In this document: piece after piece, positions 43,940-57,052 of the stretch | Layout of the letters: each line of letters starts with the position of its first letter | Numbering within the stretch: the stretch's first letter is position 1 | Assembly (NCBI RefSeq): GCF_007655135.1 | Contig: NC_045127.1 | Span: forward strand, 3,534,001 to 3,598,000 | From: Punica granatum | Taxonomy: Eukaryota; Streptophyta; Magnoliopsida; Myrtales; Lythraceae | Length of the DNA stretch: 64,000 bases | Direction: 5' to 3' | The notes under the pieces: generated by a model | Told to the model about the DNA's origin: nothing | The model's input: only the letters and a program-made list of their open reading frames with translations | The model's database searches: none | Program-made: the position numbers and the translations under genes

Positions 43940-46900
43940 AATCCTTTGAGTTTCGATTAATTCAGATTTAGGCAAAATTAATCAATTAAAAGATAAAACT
44001 TTCAATTATGGTATATTTTTCATCTATAAGACTCGAAGTCAACGCCTCGCTTAAGGAAAAAGAAGCATCAAATCACATTAATCAATTCATAGTTGGCTTA
44101 TGTCTTTTAAATGTGTTATATGTGCGTAAGATATTATACGATAGATTCTATAACCATTTTTATCGCTTACTAAAAGCATCTGAATTATAATGGCCAATCC
44201 TCTCATTACCCGATCATTACTCAAAGCATATGTTGGAAACTTAAATCATATGTGATGGGATGAAGGACGCATTAGTAAGGGAAAGAACTTCTAATATTTT
44301 ACGGTGTCATCAATGCACTATAATGGTAGTGTCTAAGCTGATGAACCCTTCTCCTCTCTTTTGCTCTCTTTTTTTCCTGATATGATCTAATGGTTTGATT
44401 GCATCAGAGAATTCTAGCAAATTTTTGGCCTGCGTCCGTCAGAGACGGACCTTCGTTTATGATGCGATATGTCCCACATTATTTGTCCAACTTTGATTTG
44501 ATCATCTTATCATTCTGACCATATATATATATATATATATATTCTTTCCAATTGCTAAAAGAAGAAAATAGACGAATGAGTCGTTTTATGATCTACCATT
44601 GAAATATATTGCTTCAATTCCAAATACAGAACGAAAAATTGCAGGACATAGATGATTGTCTTATGCTATCTGGTATGGATTCGGAACCATAGTGGTGTCA
44701 TCTTCACAAACTAGATTACAATTTGGTGAGATTCATAAGAATGTCCGGAGGAGAATCGCCTCCGGCTCCCCAAAACAGTATCTGTCAGTTGGATCATTCA
44801 ATTGAAACTCACGTCTTGTTAACTAATCAGGAGTCCTGATTCGATCCTATAGTCTGCAACAAACAAGACGACAGGACTTAAGGATTCGTAATTAAGTTCA
44901 AAGCAACCTGCCAGCAATACACAGCCTGTTCATAACTTCTTTCATTGCCAAAGCAACATGGCAAATGTAGCCAATATGCTTGGAACTCCACTCTTATCTG
45001 TATCTCCATACTTAACCGGTCCAATTCAATCTCCAGCTCAAGCAAAAAATTGGACCACAGAAGCTGGCAGGACCGGTATGGTACCATAATCTATGAGCAC
45101 AAAATGATAATCCTTGATCCTTACTGCATTCATTAGAAAGCTTCAAACAGTATTCGAGGCAAGAAACCATTCGATCCTAACCTCAGAAATCATGCTATAT
45201 CATGCAACAATTTATAGCTGGAAGTAAGAAATGACATATTGAGAATAGAATACATAGGATTTCGAAACAAATTAGAAAAAAACTTATGATTAGACACGAG
45301 ATCTAGATATTTCCTACAAAGATAATAAAGGGTACACTAACAAAATTTGTGCGCGACTTAGGGTGCCCTCAGCTATCATCTTCCTCCTCAGCTGGGGACT
45401 CCTCGGCTGATTCATCCTCTGACGACCCGTGTTCCAAATCTGACTTCCCTTTCAGCTCCTCCTCGGTGAATAGATCCCTTTGGACAGGCACACTTTTCTG
45501 TTGCTGAGATGATATCTCTCTTTCAATGGCCTTAAAAGCGGCAGCCGCTTGATTAGAGGCAAGTGCTTCATCTTTATCTGCATCATTGTGAGCCTTGCTC
45601 GGCTCCTCAGAAGCTTCAGCTTCTCGTTGTGGAGGAGGTACGAAGAAGGGAATCTTTCCCCTTTGCCAGTCGTGGAGGACCATCTTGGCTGCGGTTGTTA
45701 AGTCTGGCTCACCACCCTAGTTTTGGACATTAAAGTGAATTAAAGCCAAACATTCACATCTTCTAAAGAGATTAAATTGCAATTGATTTGGTATTTAACA
45801 CTAAGATCAGAATGGGTAACGGATATACCCTCAACAATTTGCCTGTTGCTCTGCACAGCTGGACTAAGAAATCATTTTCATCTTCCCTGAAACCACCAGT
45901 AAGCATATTATACTCAACATACCGTTTAAAGCTTCAAATGAGAGCATCACGAAAGAATTTGAGAATCATTATTAGACAGATTTCCCGCATCTTTATCTGA
46001 AAGCAAGACTCCAATTGAAGACCAGCATTTACAGACCAAAGAAAAATTTGGTGGTATCGATGTTTTCCTGTAAAGACATGTGCCTCACCAATCCTTTATC
46101 TTGTACGCTCTCTGCAGGTGTTCCCTTTTAACCCGTCTAAGAACCTCTCCAATGTGTTCAGAAGCATCTGCCAAATTTGTGACCCGGACCTATAACAACA
46201 TCAATAGTGTTAAACGTGAAGGCATTCCATAACAAGTCCTCTCACTGAAGGATTTAAATTAAAACCCAAAGTACATGAATTTTCATTAGAATACTTAAAA
46301 TGCAAAGTAAGATCAGAATAACATACAACGCCCTTCAAAACAATATCGGTTTCAGAGTCCTTATTCTGGTAAACGACACCAGGGCAATCAATTAGGAAGA
46401 TTCGTTTTGTCAATGTTATGTACTGCCACACTTTGGTCTCCCCAGGAATAGGAGCAACCTTGCAAACCTGATATAAACAAAAATAACAGAACAAAGTCAG
46501 ACATCAACAGTATGGAAGAACGTAGAGCACAGAATATGCCGTGGTGTTTGATAATTGAGCAAAAGATAAAAGCAAAGCTTACATTTTTTGTCCTCAAGGT
46601 GTTGATCACCGATGATTTCCCAACATTAGGATAGCCAACAAAACCGACAGATATTGCTTGCTTGTCGCTTTTCAAGCGTGCAAATTGTCTCAAGACAGAA
46701 AGGAGAGAGCCCTAAATGGTAAAGATTAAGTTGTAATAACATCAGAACAAAGCTATAAGGTTTAACAAAATTACTAGAACTACAATGTGACGAGCATAAA
46801 TATTATTAAACCACAAAATGATATATTCAAGTAGACTACAGAGAATTTTTAACAACCTCAGCACAAGGCTTAGCATTATTTCAAGAAAGCTAATAAGCAA

Positions 46901-48055
46901 ACAATATCTGCTTTCTGATTTCCCAAGGCATCAGAATTGCATGATTCTCTTCATTGACAGAGTGAACATACCTTGCCAAAAGATTTATTGATACTAGCAT
47001 GGAATGCTAGAGTAGGATATTCCTTGGATAATACGCGAAGCCATCCCTTGGTTGCCCAAGCTGGAACCAGATCACACTGAATGAAGCAATTAAAATTAGT
47101 TAAGGACTAGAAATGCATGAGTATATAAAGCATCTATCAGTTTCATTTCATCATAAAAAACAAACCTTGTTCAAAAGAAAAACCATATGCTTGTGCTTGC
47201 AATGTTCTTTCAGATGCTTCTCCAGATGATAACATCTTGTACCTGGTGGATCTCTAGCATCCAAAACCTGAATTGAAAATTTGGTCAATAAAACAGTGGT
47301 AATCATATGACCTTCTCCATAGGAGCACAAAACAAAAGACTGAAGTACCTGAATAACAACATCTGAAGAATCTATGACTTTGTAGAGTTCACCCCATATG
47401 CGCTTACTTTGACCCTTCTCAAACATTGTATGCCGAACCAAGTCCCTAAGTCCATCATCTTCATTTCCTTCTGCAGAATCACCACGCTTCTGTTCAAAGT
47501 CATCTGCAGATCAAGAAACAAAAGCTATGATATGCATACGAGCAATTAATACATACCGAGGAATCTGACTAGACACTGCAGTGTTTTAGATTATCTCTTG
47601 TATCTGAAAATCACCCATCCTCATACACAAAATGGCAGTACTCTGGAACCAAAATGTGCTATCTTTTGCTCCAAAACTTACTTGTGCTCACGAGTCACGA
47701 CCAAAAGTAGAGAACATGAAATCATTTACCTTGAGAACCATCAGCTTTCTTAACTAAAGATTCATAATCTGCTGCCATGAGATTGGGGCGCTTCCTCTTC
47801 CTCTTAGGACCGAAAGCATCCGAGAAAGGCTCTCTGTCTAGAAGATGTACCCTTGCTTGCTTCACATGCATTAAGCCGAACACCGACACAATTAGCAAAT
47901 TCAAGCCGGAATTTTGCGAGGCGACTTATTCGGAAAGCCTCATACCTTCTTGGGATCATTTAGGAGGGATAAAGGAAGCTTCCTTTCCTTCAAAAGAACA
48001 TTGAAATTACTTGACATTCGGCTCTGGAGCTCTTCTCGTAAAAATATAAGCTCTC
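43940..48055. repeat. Segmental duplication, copy 2 (intact NUG2)
   Basis: Counterpart of 37170-42033. It contains all of the NUG2 gene except exon 1 and the very start of exon 2, which are present here but not in copy 1. Similarity spans coding and intron DNA. The non-coding left part is more diverged than the exons, which fits an old event with some constraint on the exons. Confidence 0.75.
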
Positions 48056-48459
48056 TCTGATTGACAACCCTCGTGTTCCCTGCATACAGCAACAACAAAA
48101 GCATATGTTTTTACCCACCGATCACATTCCAGGAAAACCCAACAAGCAAATGAACTGGCTCAGCTGCAATTTACATCCCAAACTTCAGTATAACTGATCA
48201 TGGATTATCCGAAAATCTAATCCTACGAACCAAACCAGCGGCGGTCGGGCTGGATGCGAGTGTTGGGGAGCTCCTTGGACTGGAGCTCGTGGCTCAAGAT
48301 CTTGCCCTTGGTGTCGCGCCTCGGCCGCGAATTGTACATCTTGAGGCGGCGCACCGTGGCAGCACTGCGGGCATCTCCCTTCCCATCCTTCCGGTTCACG
48401 TCCAGGGAGTGCTTGGGCTTCCCGGACACGTTCACGCTCTTCTCCTTCTTCTTCGTCAT
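45369..48459 (-). CDS. NUG2: Nuclear/nucleolar GTPase 2 (NUG2/NOG2), 11 exons
   Basis: Exons: 48459-48231, 48079-47946, 47859-47730, 47503-47349, 47267-47166, 47076-46972, 46711-46583, 46467-46327, 46189-46089, 45886-45829, 45716-45369; 543 residues, all in phase. NUG2 is a circularly permuted GTPase needed for late 60S ribosomal subunit assembly and export from nucleolus and nucleus. The NGP1-type N-terminus is visible ([20 protein letters not shown], then [11 protein letters not shown]). Then the permuted G-motifs: DARDP (G5-like), LLNKCDLVP (G4), GYPNVGKSS (G1), PIPGETK (G2) and LIDCPG (G3), and a [15 protein letters not shown] module. The tail is acidic (EEEDDS). The start is the ATG at 48459; the codon two places upstream is not ATG. 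It shares its promoter with the LRR gene to the right. Confidence 0.96.
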
Positions 48460-48888
48460 ATTCAAATCTCGTCACCGGAGGACCAACGGTAGCTCGAGAT
48501 GGTTGACAATAGCAGGCAACGCCCAGCGGCTTGCCCGTCAGTAGGGTTTCAGAGGGAAAGGGAAAAGGAAGGAGCACCGAGCACCGACTGTCAGAAAACA
48601 ATACCATTAGCTAGCCGACGAGGAGTCAATGGGCCGAGCCCTGCCCAGACTGATGGGCCGAGCTGTATTGTGGGTTGGCCCGCATATATTATTTTTCCAT
48701 GTTTTCCCGTTTTCTGGAGAACATGGAGAACGTTTTCCCGGGGTCCTCTCCATCGCCCTCTATGGCAAGGACATGACATTTCATCTTCTTCCGCCTTTGA
48801 GCCTTCTTCTTCAAAGAAGCATCTGAACAAGCAAAAGCTTAGATCTCTGAGCTGAGAGTGAAGATATCTGCGGAAGGGAAGACGAACG
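48460..48888. promoter_or_regulatory. Bidirectional promoter, NUG2 and LRRC40-like gene
   Basis: Only 429 bp separate the two divergent start codons. TGGGCC motifs lie at 48630-48635 and 48654-48659, and GGCCC follows at about 48678, near the middle. No TATA box is clear on either side. The motif class and head-to-head layout suggest shared control of two growth-linked genes; this is inference. Confidence 0.55.
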
Positions 48889-51800
48889 ATGGATCGCCTG
48901 CTTAAATCTGCGAGGACTTCCGGCTCCCTCAACTTGTCGAATCGCTCGCTCAAGTGAGTGCTGTTCATCACCTCACTGCCCGACCATACTCTCATTGTCG
49001 TTGCTTCTCGTTTTACATGTTCCGATAGAAGCAAAAACGATTCATTACCTCCATTGGAGCAGTTGCATTTGCAGCTTAGACAATTTGTCTATTATGACGG
49101 GAGATTAAGCTTCATAGAATATATCTTTCCACTGGATATACGAGCTTGATAGAAGAAAAGGCGTTCAGTAATATCCCGATCGAATCTGCCCATAGATTTG
49201 TCATAAATCTTTCTTTTTTTTCTTTTTTATTTTTGCTATAATCTGTGATTTTTCATAACTTAGAATGTCACTGTTAAAAGCTGATGTAGTATTTGTTGAA
49301 ATACTGTAAAGTGTGCCATCGCATTCTAGCAAGCTTGCGCGGTTAATCTGTTGAAATATAGAAGGTTAGGACCGGCATCTACCCGTATGAGGCTCTACTC
49401 AAATAGTAAAATTACCTCAAATTTATCCGAAAGCAATAAATCAGATGTTGGTACATAACGTTGCATTTATTAATCTAGCGTCCGAATTGGCGTTCATCGT
49501 TGTGGTGGGTAAATGTTTTTTTTCTGGTTAAATGTGCTGCCTTTTAAGCTGACCTGGCCTGTCCTTGGTTTAGCATTCAAGATAAAAGCTGGTTGACTGG
49601 GGTGGTTCCATGTTGATCTGTTTATGTTATTAAGGATTATCTCGGGAAGATTAGTGAAAGAGCCCGATGATTGCTGTTCTTGTCTCATCTAATTTCTTGC
49701 CTGTTTGCATTATTCGGAGCGTAACTCAATTGTCAGGGGTTAATTTCTACTGTGGTTACTGATGAGAATTGATTTCAATGATTAGGGAGGTTCCCAGCGA
49801 GGTATATCAGAGTTTGGACACAGTTGGTGAAGGGGAAAGGTGGTGGGAGGTAGTAACTCCAATATATCTTGAGCCATTTTATTGTCCTTCCTTTATTAGT
49901 GAAGCGGTGAGAAGCTTCCCACTTTGAAATGCGTATGACAAAGATACAAATCTTACTTTGTGCAGACCGTGGAGCTACAAAAGCTGATACTGGCTCACAA
50001 TGAAATTGAAATGCTGAAAGAAGATCTGCGCAACTTGGGTTCACTGACTGTGTTGAATGTTAGCCACAACAAACTTACGCAGCTTCCTGCAGCTATAGGA
50101 GAGTGAGTAACCCTGACCTTGTCTCTTGCTGTCTTAAAATATAGTTTGTGTTTCGCGTTTATAGTCAGTTGTTTAGTTTCTCATTTTATTCTTATTCAAA
50201 CTTTTATCTTGTTTGTCAGCCTTCCTATGCTGAAGTCTCTAGATGTCTCCTTTAACTCAATCACTAGTATTCCAGAGGAGATTGGCTCCGCAGCTGCTCT
50301 AGTCAAGTGAGTTTATTTTCTCTCACGTGTGCCCTGCTAAGTTCCTGTCTGCCATCCTTTGTAATAGGCTCAGAGACCTCTCCAAAAGGTGCATGATCGA
50401 CCTTCTGAAAATAATTTGGTTTGTTGATGTTAGAGGCTTCATGAAAGCGGTGGAGCTCCATGTGTTGCTTCCACATTCATATTTTCCTAGTTCGTTTATT
50501 ATGTAAAACCTGCCCTGGATTCTTCTATTCTCTGATACCATCACATTAACAGACCTAAAGTTATTAAGGTGATAACATTTCTTCTCTTTCTGCTTTGTCA
50601 GGTTTGACTGCTCCAGCAACAAGCTAAAAGAACTCCCTGCCTCTCTTGGAAGGTGTTCAGATCTGTCAGAGCTGAAGGTGAAACATTCTCAGTCTTGTTA
50701 TATTGCTTTCTTCATTTATATAGCATGAGATTAGTTTGGCTGGACATCAAGTGTTTCAGTAATTATCTGATGGCATTAATTTCTTTGTTGTTTTGTGCTG
50801 TATTGTGATGGCATTAAGAACCAGAGGAACCAGTTATTTCTAGCTTTGGTCATGGATGTTGTAGAGGCTGAAGTACTCTGATGATTATATTTAGTCTTAT
50901 TTACCAGCTGCTGGAGGCTTTGTATGTTATCACTATCTGCACTGACCCCGTGGACCTTAATCATTAATTTCTTTGTTGTTTTGTGCTGTATTGTGATGGC
51001 ATTAAGAACCAGATGAATCAGTTATTTCTAGCTTTGGTCATGAATGTTGTAGAAGCTGAAGTACTCTGATGATTATATTTTGTCTTATTTACCAGCTGCT
51101 GGAGACTTTGTATGTTCTTACTATCTGCACTGACCCTATGGACCTTAATGATGATCAAATGGGTTCTTGAATAAACCAAATTGATTAGTCAAAATCTTAT
51201 TGACCTTTGTGTTACTAAGTATCTGGACTGTATAATCACTGAGGTTCTGAATTCAAACCATATGATGACTGCTTCCCCATGAATTGCTTCTTATAATGTT
51301 AGCTCCGATGTTTTCTCACTCTTCTGTGATGCATCTTTTCCAGGCATCAAATAATGCCATTTCAACCTTGCCTGAAGATTTGGGTCAATGTTCAAAATTA
51401 ACCAAACTAGATGTGGAGGTACTTCTTAGGTTATAAATTTTTATTTCCCTTCATGGTACAAGTTCTTATGAGAAGCTTAAGAGACATGATGCAGGTCTTG
51501 GGAAGTGTATACCCTTGCTTGGCTCTCAGATAGTTTTGTGTGTTTTAGTAGCTCGACTAAGAGTGCTGTTATGATCCTTGGTTTTTTTGTGTTTCGCTCA
51601 GCAACCAAAATATGAAATGATTTTCAATTTGTACCAAATTCTCTTTTCAGCCTTGTAATATTCTTCTTCTCGAGCTCCCTATAATGTGTATAAAATATTT
51701 TTTAGATTGAACACAAAGAAGGTATTGCCCCACCATTCACTGTAGTTAATTTAGTATTGTTAATTACTTGGATTGTTCGAGAAGTAGCTTCCATTTTTCT

Positions 51801-54800
51801 CTTGGGGTTATTGATTGGGAAGTTGTTTTTCACCTATTTTGTGCTAGGGCAACAAGCTTACAGTTCTTTCTGCTAATATAATTGCATCATGGTCAATGCT
51901 CACAGAGCTCAATGCAGGTAAGCATGTATAATGTCAGTTCCAACATATGATTGATGTAATTTGAATCTAATATCTCTACATATTTAAATTTATCAGCAAG
52001 AAATTTACTTGGTGCTATGTCGGAGAACATTGGGAATCTTTCACGTCTCATCCGCCTAGATCTTCATCAAAACCGTAAGTTTTCAACTGGAAGGAGTCGC
52101 CTTTGTGTATGCTAACTCTTTCAGCATTATTTGATCTCCTTCCTGTTCATGTTGGTATTTAATTAGCTATTTGATCTTTGCAGGAATTTCTTCAATCCCT
52201 CATTCTATCATGGGTTGCTCTTCCCTCGCTGAGTTCTACATGGGGTGATTTCTTTCTCCTCATCAACTCTTTCAAATTTCACAATTCATCATTTTTTTTT
52301 ATGACGATTTGTCTGTTCAAACATTCAACCAGGATGTGTGGCTTCATTTTACAGGAATAACATGCTGTCTTCATTGCCATCAGAAATAGGGGAGCTCTCT
52401 CGCTTAGGCACCCTAGATTTGCACTCAAATCAGGTAAGTTGCCTAGTTTGAAGGCAGTATTTTCCTTCTCAGGTCATGAACTAGTGTTCTGTTTCCGGTT
52501 TTCTATTCGATTTTGCTTCAATACATTCTTACATGTCTATACTATAAACATTTCCAGTTTTGTCTTAAAAAACTAGGTTCCTTAAATCTTTTTCTTAATG
52601 GCGTGAACTGAGTTGATACTAGCTGAAATCTAGTTGTGATGCAGTTGAAGGATTACCCAGTGGGGGCATGTAGATTGCGAGTTTCAGTTCTAGATCTATC
52701 AAACAATACATTAAGTGAGCTTCCCCCAGAGATTGGTAAGGTCAGCAAATCATGAATTAATTGTTCGGCTATGCTTTCGAGAACCTTCTTCTTGTTTTGG
52801 TTACTTTTCAAAAAGGCCTCATGGCAAAGGAAATATCTCAGGCTCTAAGATAGGAGCTCTTTGTTGTTTCTGAGTCTAAGTCATGGTTCTATATTCATTG
52901 GGTAGGTTCTTTAGAATCGCAGTAAAATCCATAAACAGAAATTCCAAAAGCTTAAAGAGAAGAAATTCTAAGATACAGAAAATAGAGCGCTGTGAAGTCA
53001 GTCAGTTCTTTTCCTGTGCACAAAAAACTTACTATTATAAATATCTTTTACCATGGAATCATGCACAACCAAAATTATTCTCGATGCTCTATATGACTGT
53101 AACAAATTGTTTCATTGTACAGGCAAGATGACTACTCTCCGGAAGCTTCTGCTCACTGGGAATCCTATGCGGACTCTTAGAAGGTGTGGTCTAGATTCAT
53201 TAGCAAGTTTATATTTTTCATGATTTAGGAGTGCACTGATGAAGTTTCGCTACTGAATTTTCAGCTCTCTTGTCAATGGTCCTACTCCTGCATTACTGAG
53301 GTACCTTCGCAGTAGACTTCCAGAGAATGAAGGTAATAACTGGTTGATAGCATCCATAACCTATTATTTAAGGATAGTACTCACCTCTGCTTATAATTTC
53401 TAATTGCCAATGCTTTATCTGCTGAACAAGTTATAGATGCATGCGTATGGGCTTCATTTGGTACTGATATCATTTAGTTTTGCTAATTTATATTGTAGAT
53501 TCTTTAACAGCAAAGACAACAAAAGACGATGTTGTTGCAATGGCCACTAGATTATCTATCACTACAAAGGTATCTCGTACTATCTAATTCTTAAGAATCT
53601 CTTTTTTGTTTTGTGATGTATAAGGAGACCTTTTGGATTGCAAGAAAGTCATCGTTATTAGACATTAGATAATTATGTCTTTGAAATATTATTTCCCAAA
53701 AACATTTGTTTCAATAAGTAAACTAAATTTGTTTGTATACCTCTTTTTCACGACGTTATTGCAAATATTTCTATCCAGCAAAAGTCAATAGCGAGTCATG
53801 CCAAAGCCACTTGCATACTGCAAAATTTTTCATACAGCAATGGAAAATATGTGGGCTGGTAATGGTTATCTTACTGTTTTGTATTCTTGTTCCATCTCTT
53901 CTTAGATTTTGAACCCACTTGGAAGCTGAACTTTCCTTTTCCGTCCATAGGTATCTACATAATCTAAGAAAGCAACGTTTGATTTATGTCTCTGTTATAA
54001 CATTTCAGGAACTTAATTTGGAAGGGACAGGCTTAAGTGCCGTGCCATCAGAAGTATGGGAAACTGGTGACATTGCAAAAGTTGATCTCTCTAAAAATTC
54101 CATTGAAGAGCTTCCCATGGAGCTCTCTTCATGCACATCTCTTCAGGTAAAATATAATCTTGTGCTGTCCCAGCTCCAAAGTTGAGACTGAGCACTACTA
54201 CAGTCATTTTTCATCTTACCACCCCAAGCTCATTAACTTCTTAGAAAACTATGATAGTTGCGACATTCCTTGTTGCTGGAAATTGATAAAGCTTCTATAA
54301 CTTTAATGCTACGTAAAAGTTGCTCAACGTTTTCCTCAGAGATTCATCCTCAATTCTCCATGTGGAAACGGGCTGGCCTAGTTAGTAGAGTCAGTCCTGC
54401 TTGGACCAAAAGCTAATGATTCAATATTACCCTTTTGAATTTTACCTGTAAGGGGAATTGAAGCGTAAAAGTTTCAGTACTTATGATGCTTGATAGGATT
54501 TGGTGTTGAAAAATGGGAAGGCACTATCAAGGCTAGAGCTGCTCTTGATGTGCTATCACTTAAACTGTCCATTGCGCTCTTCAGTTGCTTAACTATTGTC
54601 GAATGTTGACTTTAGATGTCATATACTGGAATTTTCAGTGAGCAACCATAATTTTAACACCTTCACCTGCCAATGGCCCAATGCTAGAAGGATTAGAATG
54701 GGCTTTATCTGAAGAGTTTGGTGCTGCTTTATCATATGGACTGCCTTTTTGTTCCTAAACATTTTTTCTTGATCTATTCAAATGTGCAGACTTTGATACT

Positions 54801-57052
54801 ATCCAGGAACAAGATTAAAGAGTGGCCTGGGGAAATTTTGAAGTCACTAAATAATCTTTCGTGCTTGAAGCTAGATTCTAATCCCCTCAGACAGGTAATT
54901 CAATACTCGACAATTTTTTAACCTTACTAAACTGTGAAACAAGTTTAATAAATAGAAAATCATTATATTTAATCTGTGTTTACTTGGATCCTGATGTATT
55001 CCGATAAGAATGTAGTGGATTACATCCTTCGCTGTGTATGTGATAGATAAGTTAACTCGGAGATAGTTAAATTCACCAAGCCTCTTGGAGATAGTTAAGT
55101 TAACTTGATTCATATGCCACCACTATTTATAGGAAATTCTTGATCTCATCTTCTGCCATTCTCCAGATCCCATCCCATGGATTTCAAGCTGTTAGCATGC
55201 TTCAGATTTTGGACTTAAGTGGAAATATTTCTTCATTACCACAGAATCCAGCATTTTCTATTATGCCACAGTTAAGAGAGCTGCATCTTAGGTACATTCT
55301 CTTTGGTCATTGCAGCATTATCTATTCCTTGTTTGCGATATTCGCACTTCATTTCATCATATTTGTGCAATTATAATAATTTTATCTTGTTTGCTTAGAC
55401 GAGTGCAGCTTCATGAAATCCCATCAGACATCTTGAAGCTGAAGCATCTGCAGATTCTGGACTTGAGCCAAAATTCCATTCAGACAATTCCAGAGGTGGC
55501 TTTACATCACCTGATGCTCCTTCCCTAAATTGAATTAGTTTTTTGAGTATGTTCTTTTTCTGATAATGTGTTTTTACCGCAAAAGCATTCTGGCTGGGTT
55601 AAAGATCGGGGATTCTTGTTAACAGTCATTCTGTTGGGAAAAAGTAAAGCATCAGTGAGTTACTGATTCATATTGGCAATGCAGGGTTTCGAGGTTCTGA
55701 CATCTCTGACTGAGCTTGATCTTTCTGACAACAACATATCAGCACTTCCTCCAGAGCTGGTGAGATGATAATCCGACTCCATTATGGTTTCGTCATTACA
55801 ATTTCACATTTGTGGACCAGATTCACTTATGTGATTTCATGAAATTGACTGAACTTGAAAGTGGCTAGCGGAATAAAGCTGAAACTGTTTTAGGACAAAG
55901 CGTTTGGGTTTGTCTTGCTATTGAATCGCTTCTTACATATATTTATCCTTTGGTGAGGGGAATAATACTAGTGATGCAGTGCTGATGTTGAATTCCCAAC
56001 TTAATGATGCATTACTATAGCTATTCCTCCGTCAATATATGATTTGCAAGGCAGTTACTCATAAAATCCTGACCCAATGATTGTTTGATCAGGGATTACT
56101 TGAACCAAGCCTGCAGGTCCTAAGACTCGATGGAAATCCATTGAGAAGGTACGTCATCTGTTCTGTTCTTGTTCCCTTGCGCGTAGAATCAGAATATTAA
56201 CATGGCATGCATTCTTGAGGAAAGCCTCACTTATCCATCCTGATCAAAGTTCAGTTTCGCTTAATCTAGAAATCGACTTGTGGAAAATGGCTTATTTGCA
56301 GAAGCACTGTGGCATGATAATTATATACGAATGTCGTCACTTGTTATGGGCATATATTATCACAAATTCTTAAGATGTCTGAATTCCCAGTTCATGCAGT
56401 AGTGCCTAAATACCCATAACCTTTGCCTGCCATAACTACTGAATGAACATGTAATGTCAAGGGAGAATTGCACTGCAAAACCTATAAGTTTGTTGTTCAG
56501 GTAATTAAAATCAATCCTATATGTTAGGTTCGTAAGGCAATTTTAATCCATTCCGTGACTGACCTTTAACCGGTGCTGATGTGGACACCAACGCCATTAA
56601 CTTTGTCCACTTGGCAATTCGTGATTGGCTAAAAAAATTAAAAATATATAAATTTTAGAAAAAAAATGAAGGAAAACCCCATCCCTTGACGGGATGGGGT
56701 TTTCCTTCATTTTTTTAATCTTTTTTCTAAAATTTATATATATATGTGTATATATATATATATATATTTTAGCCAATCACAAATTGCCACGTGGACAAAG
56801 TGTTAGTGTCCACATTAGCACAAGTTAACAGTCAGTCATGGAATGAACTAAAATTGCCTTACGAACCTAATATATAGGACTGATTTGCCGTGCATGAAAC
56901 TTATAGGACTAAAATTGCCTGAACAGCAAACTTATAGGACTTGCAATGTCATTCTCTCCCGATTTTTCTGAAACAGCATCAGGAGGGCGATCCTTGCCAA
57001 AGGAACCAAAGCAGTTCTGAAGTACTTGAAGGACAAATTGCCCGGTCAGTAG
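48889..57052 (+). CDS. Leucine-rich repeat protein, LRRC40-like (21 exons)
   Basis: Exons: 48889-48953, 49786-49849, 49966-50102, 50220-50306, 50602-50677, 51344-51418, 51848-51917, 51997-52074, 52184-52244, 52355-52433, 52645-52735, 53123-53183, 53265-53332, 53499-53569, 54009-54146, 54790-54894, 55167-55291, 55399-55495, 55685-55759, 56093-56148, 56977-57052; 584 residues. It begins [20 protein letters not shown], followed by about 20 LRRs of the intracellular LxxLxLxxNxLxxLPxxI type ([31 protein letters not shown]). A spacer ([20 protein letters not shown]) splits the array, and the end is [14 protein letters not shown]. No signal peptide, kinase or membrane segment: a cytosolic or nuclear scaffold. 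Length and ends agree with the plant LRRC40 orthologue; its function is not established. The last intron contains a foldback element. Confidence 0.94.
50774..51150. repeat. 188-bp tandem duplication inside LRR gene intron 5
   Basis: The unit starting CATTAATTTCTTTGTTGTTT occurs at 50774 and again at 50962. The copies are about 95 percent alike by eye (for example CAGCTGCTGGAGGCTTTGTA against CAGCTGCTGGAGACTTTGTA). It lies wholly in the intron between exons 5 and 6 and adds no splice site that I can see. Confidence 0.85.
56461..56960. mobile_element. Foldback element (type 2 family) in last LRR intron
   Basis: The left end GGGAGAATTGCACTGCAAAA then CCTATAAGTTTG pairs with the right end complement GGGAGAGAATGACATTGCAA then GTCCTATAAGTTTG. 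Its centre is a perfect hairpin: arms of 26 bp at 56660-56685 and 56691-56716 around a 5-nt loop. Terminal sequence and the CCTATAAGTTTG motif are shared with the element at 42721-43638. It ends only 16 bp before the last exon. Confidence 0.8.

Noticed and set aside
48185..49034. Open frames of 118-147 residues over the NUG2/LRR promoter
   Set aside because: They overlap the promoter and first exons and have no family features.
54361..54480. Possible old SINE in an LRR gene intron (GTTAGTAGAGT and GATTCAATATTA boxes)
   Set aside because: Box matches are weak and there is no A-tail or target duplication.
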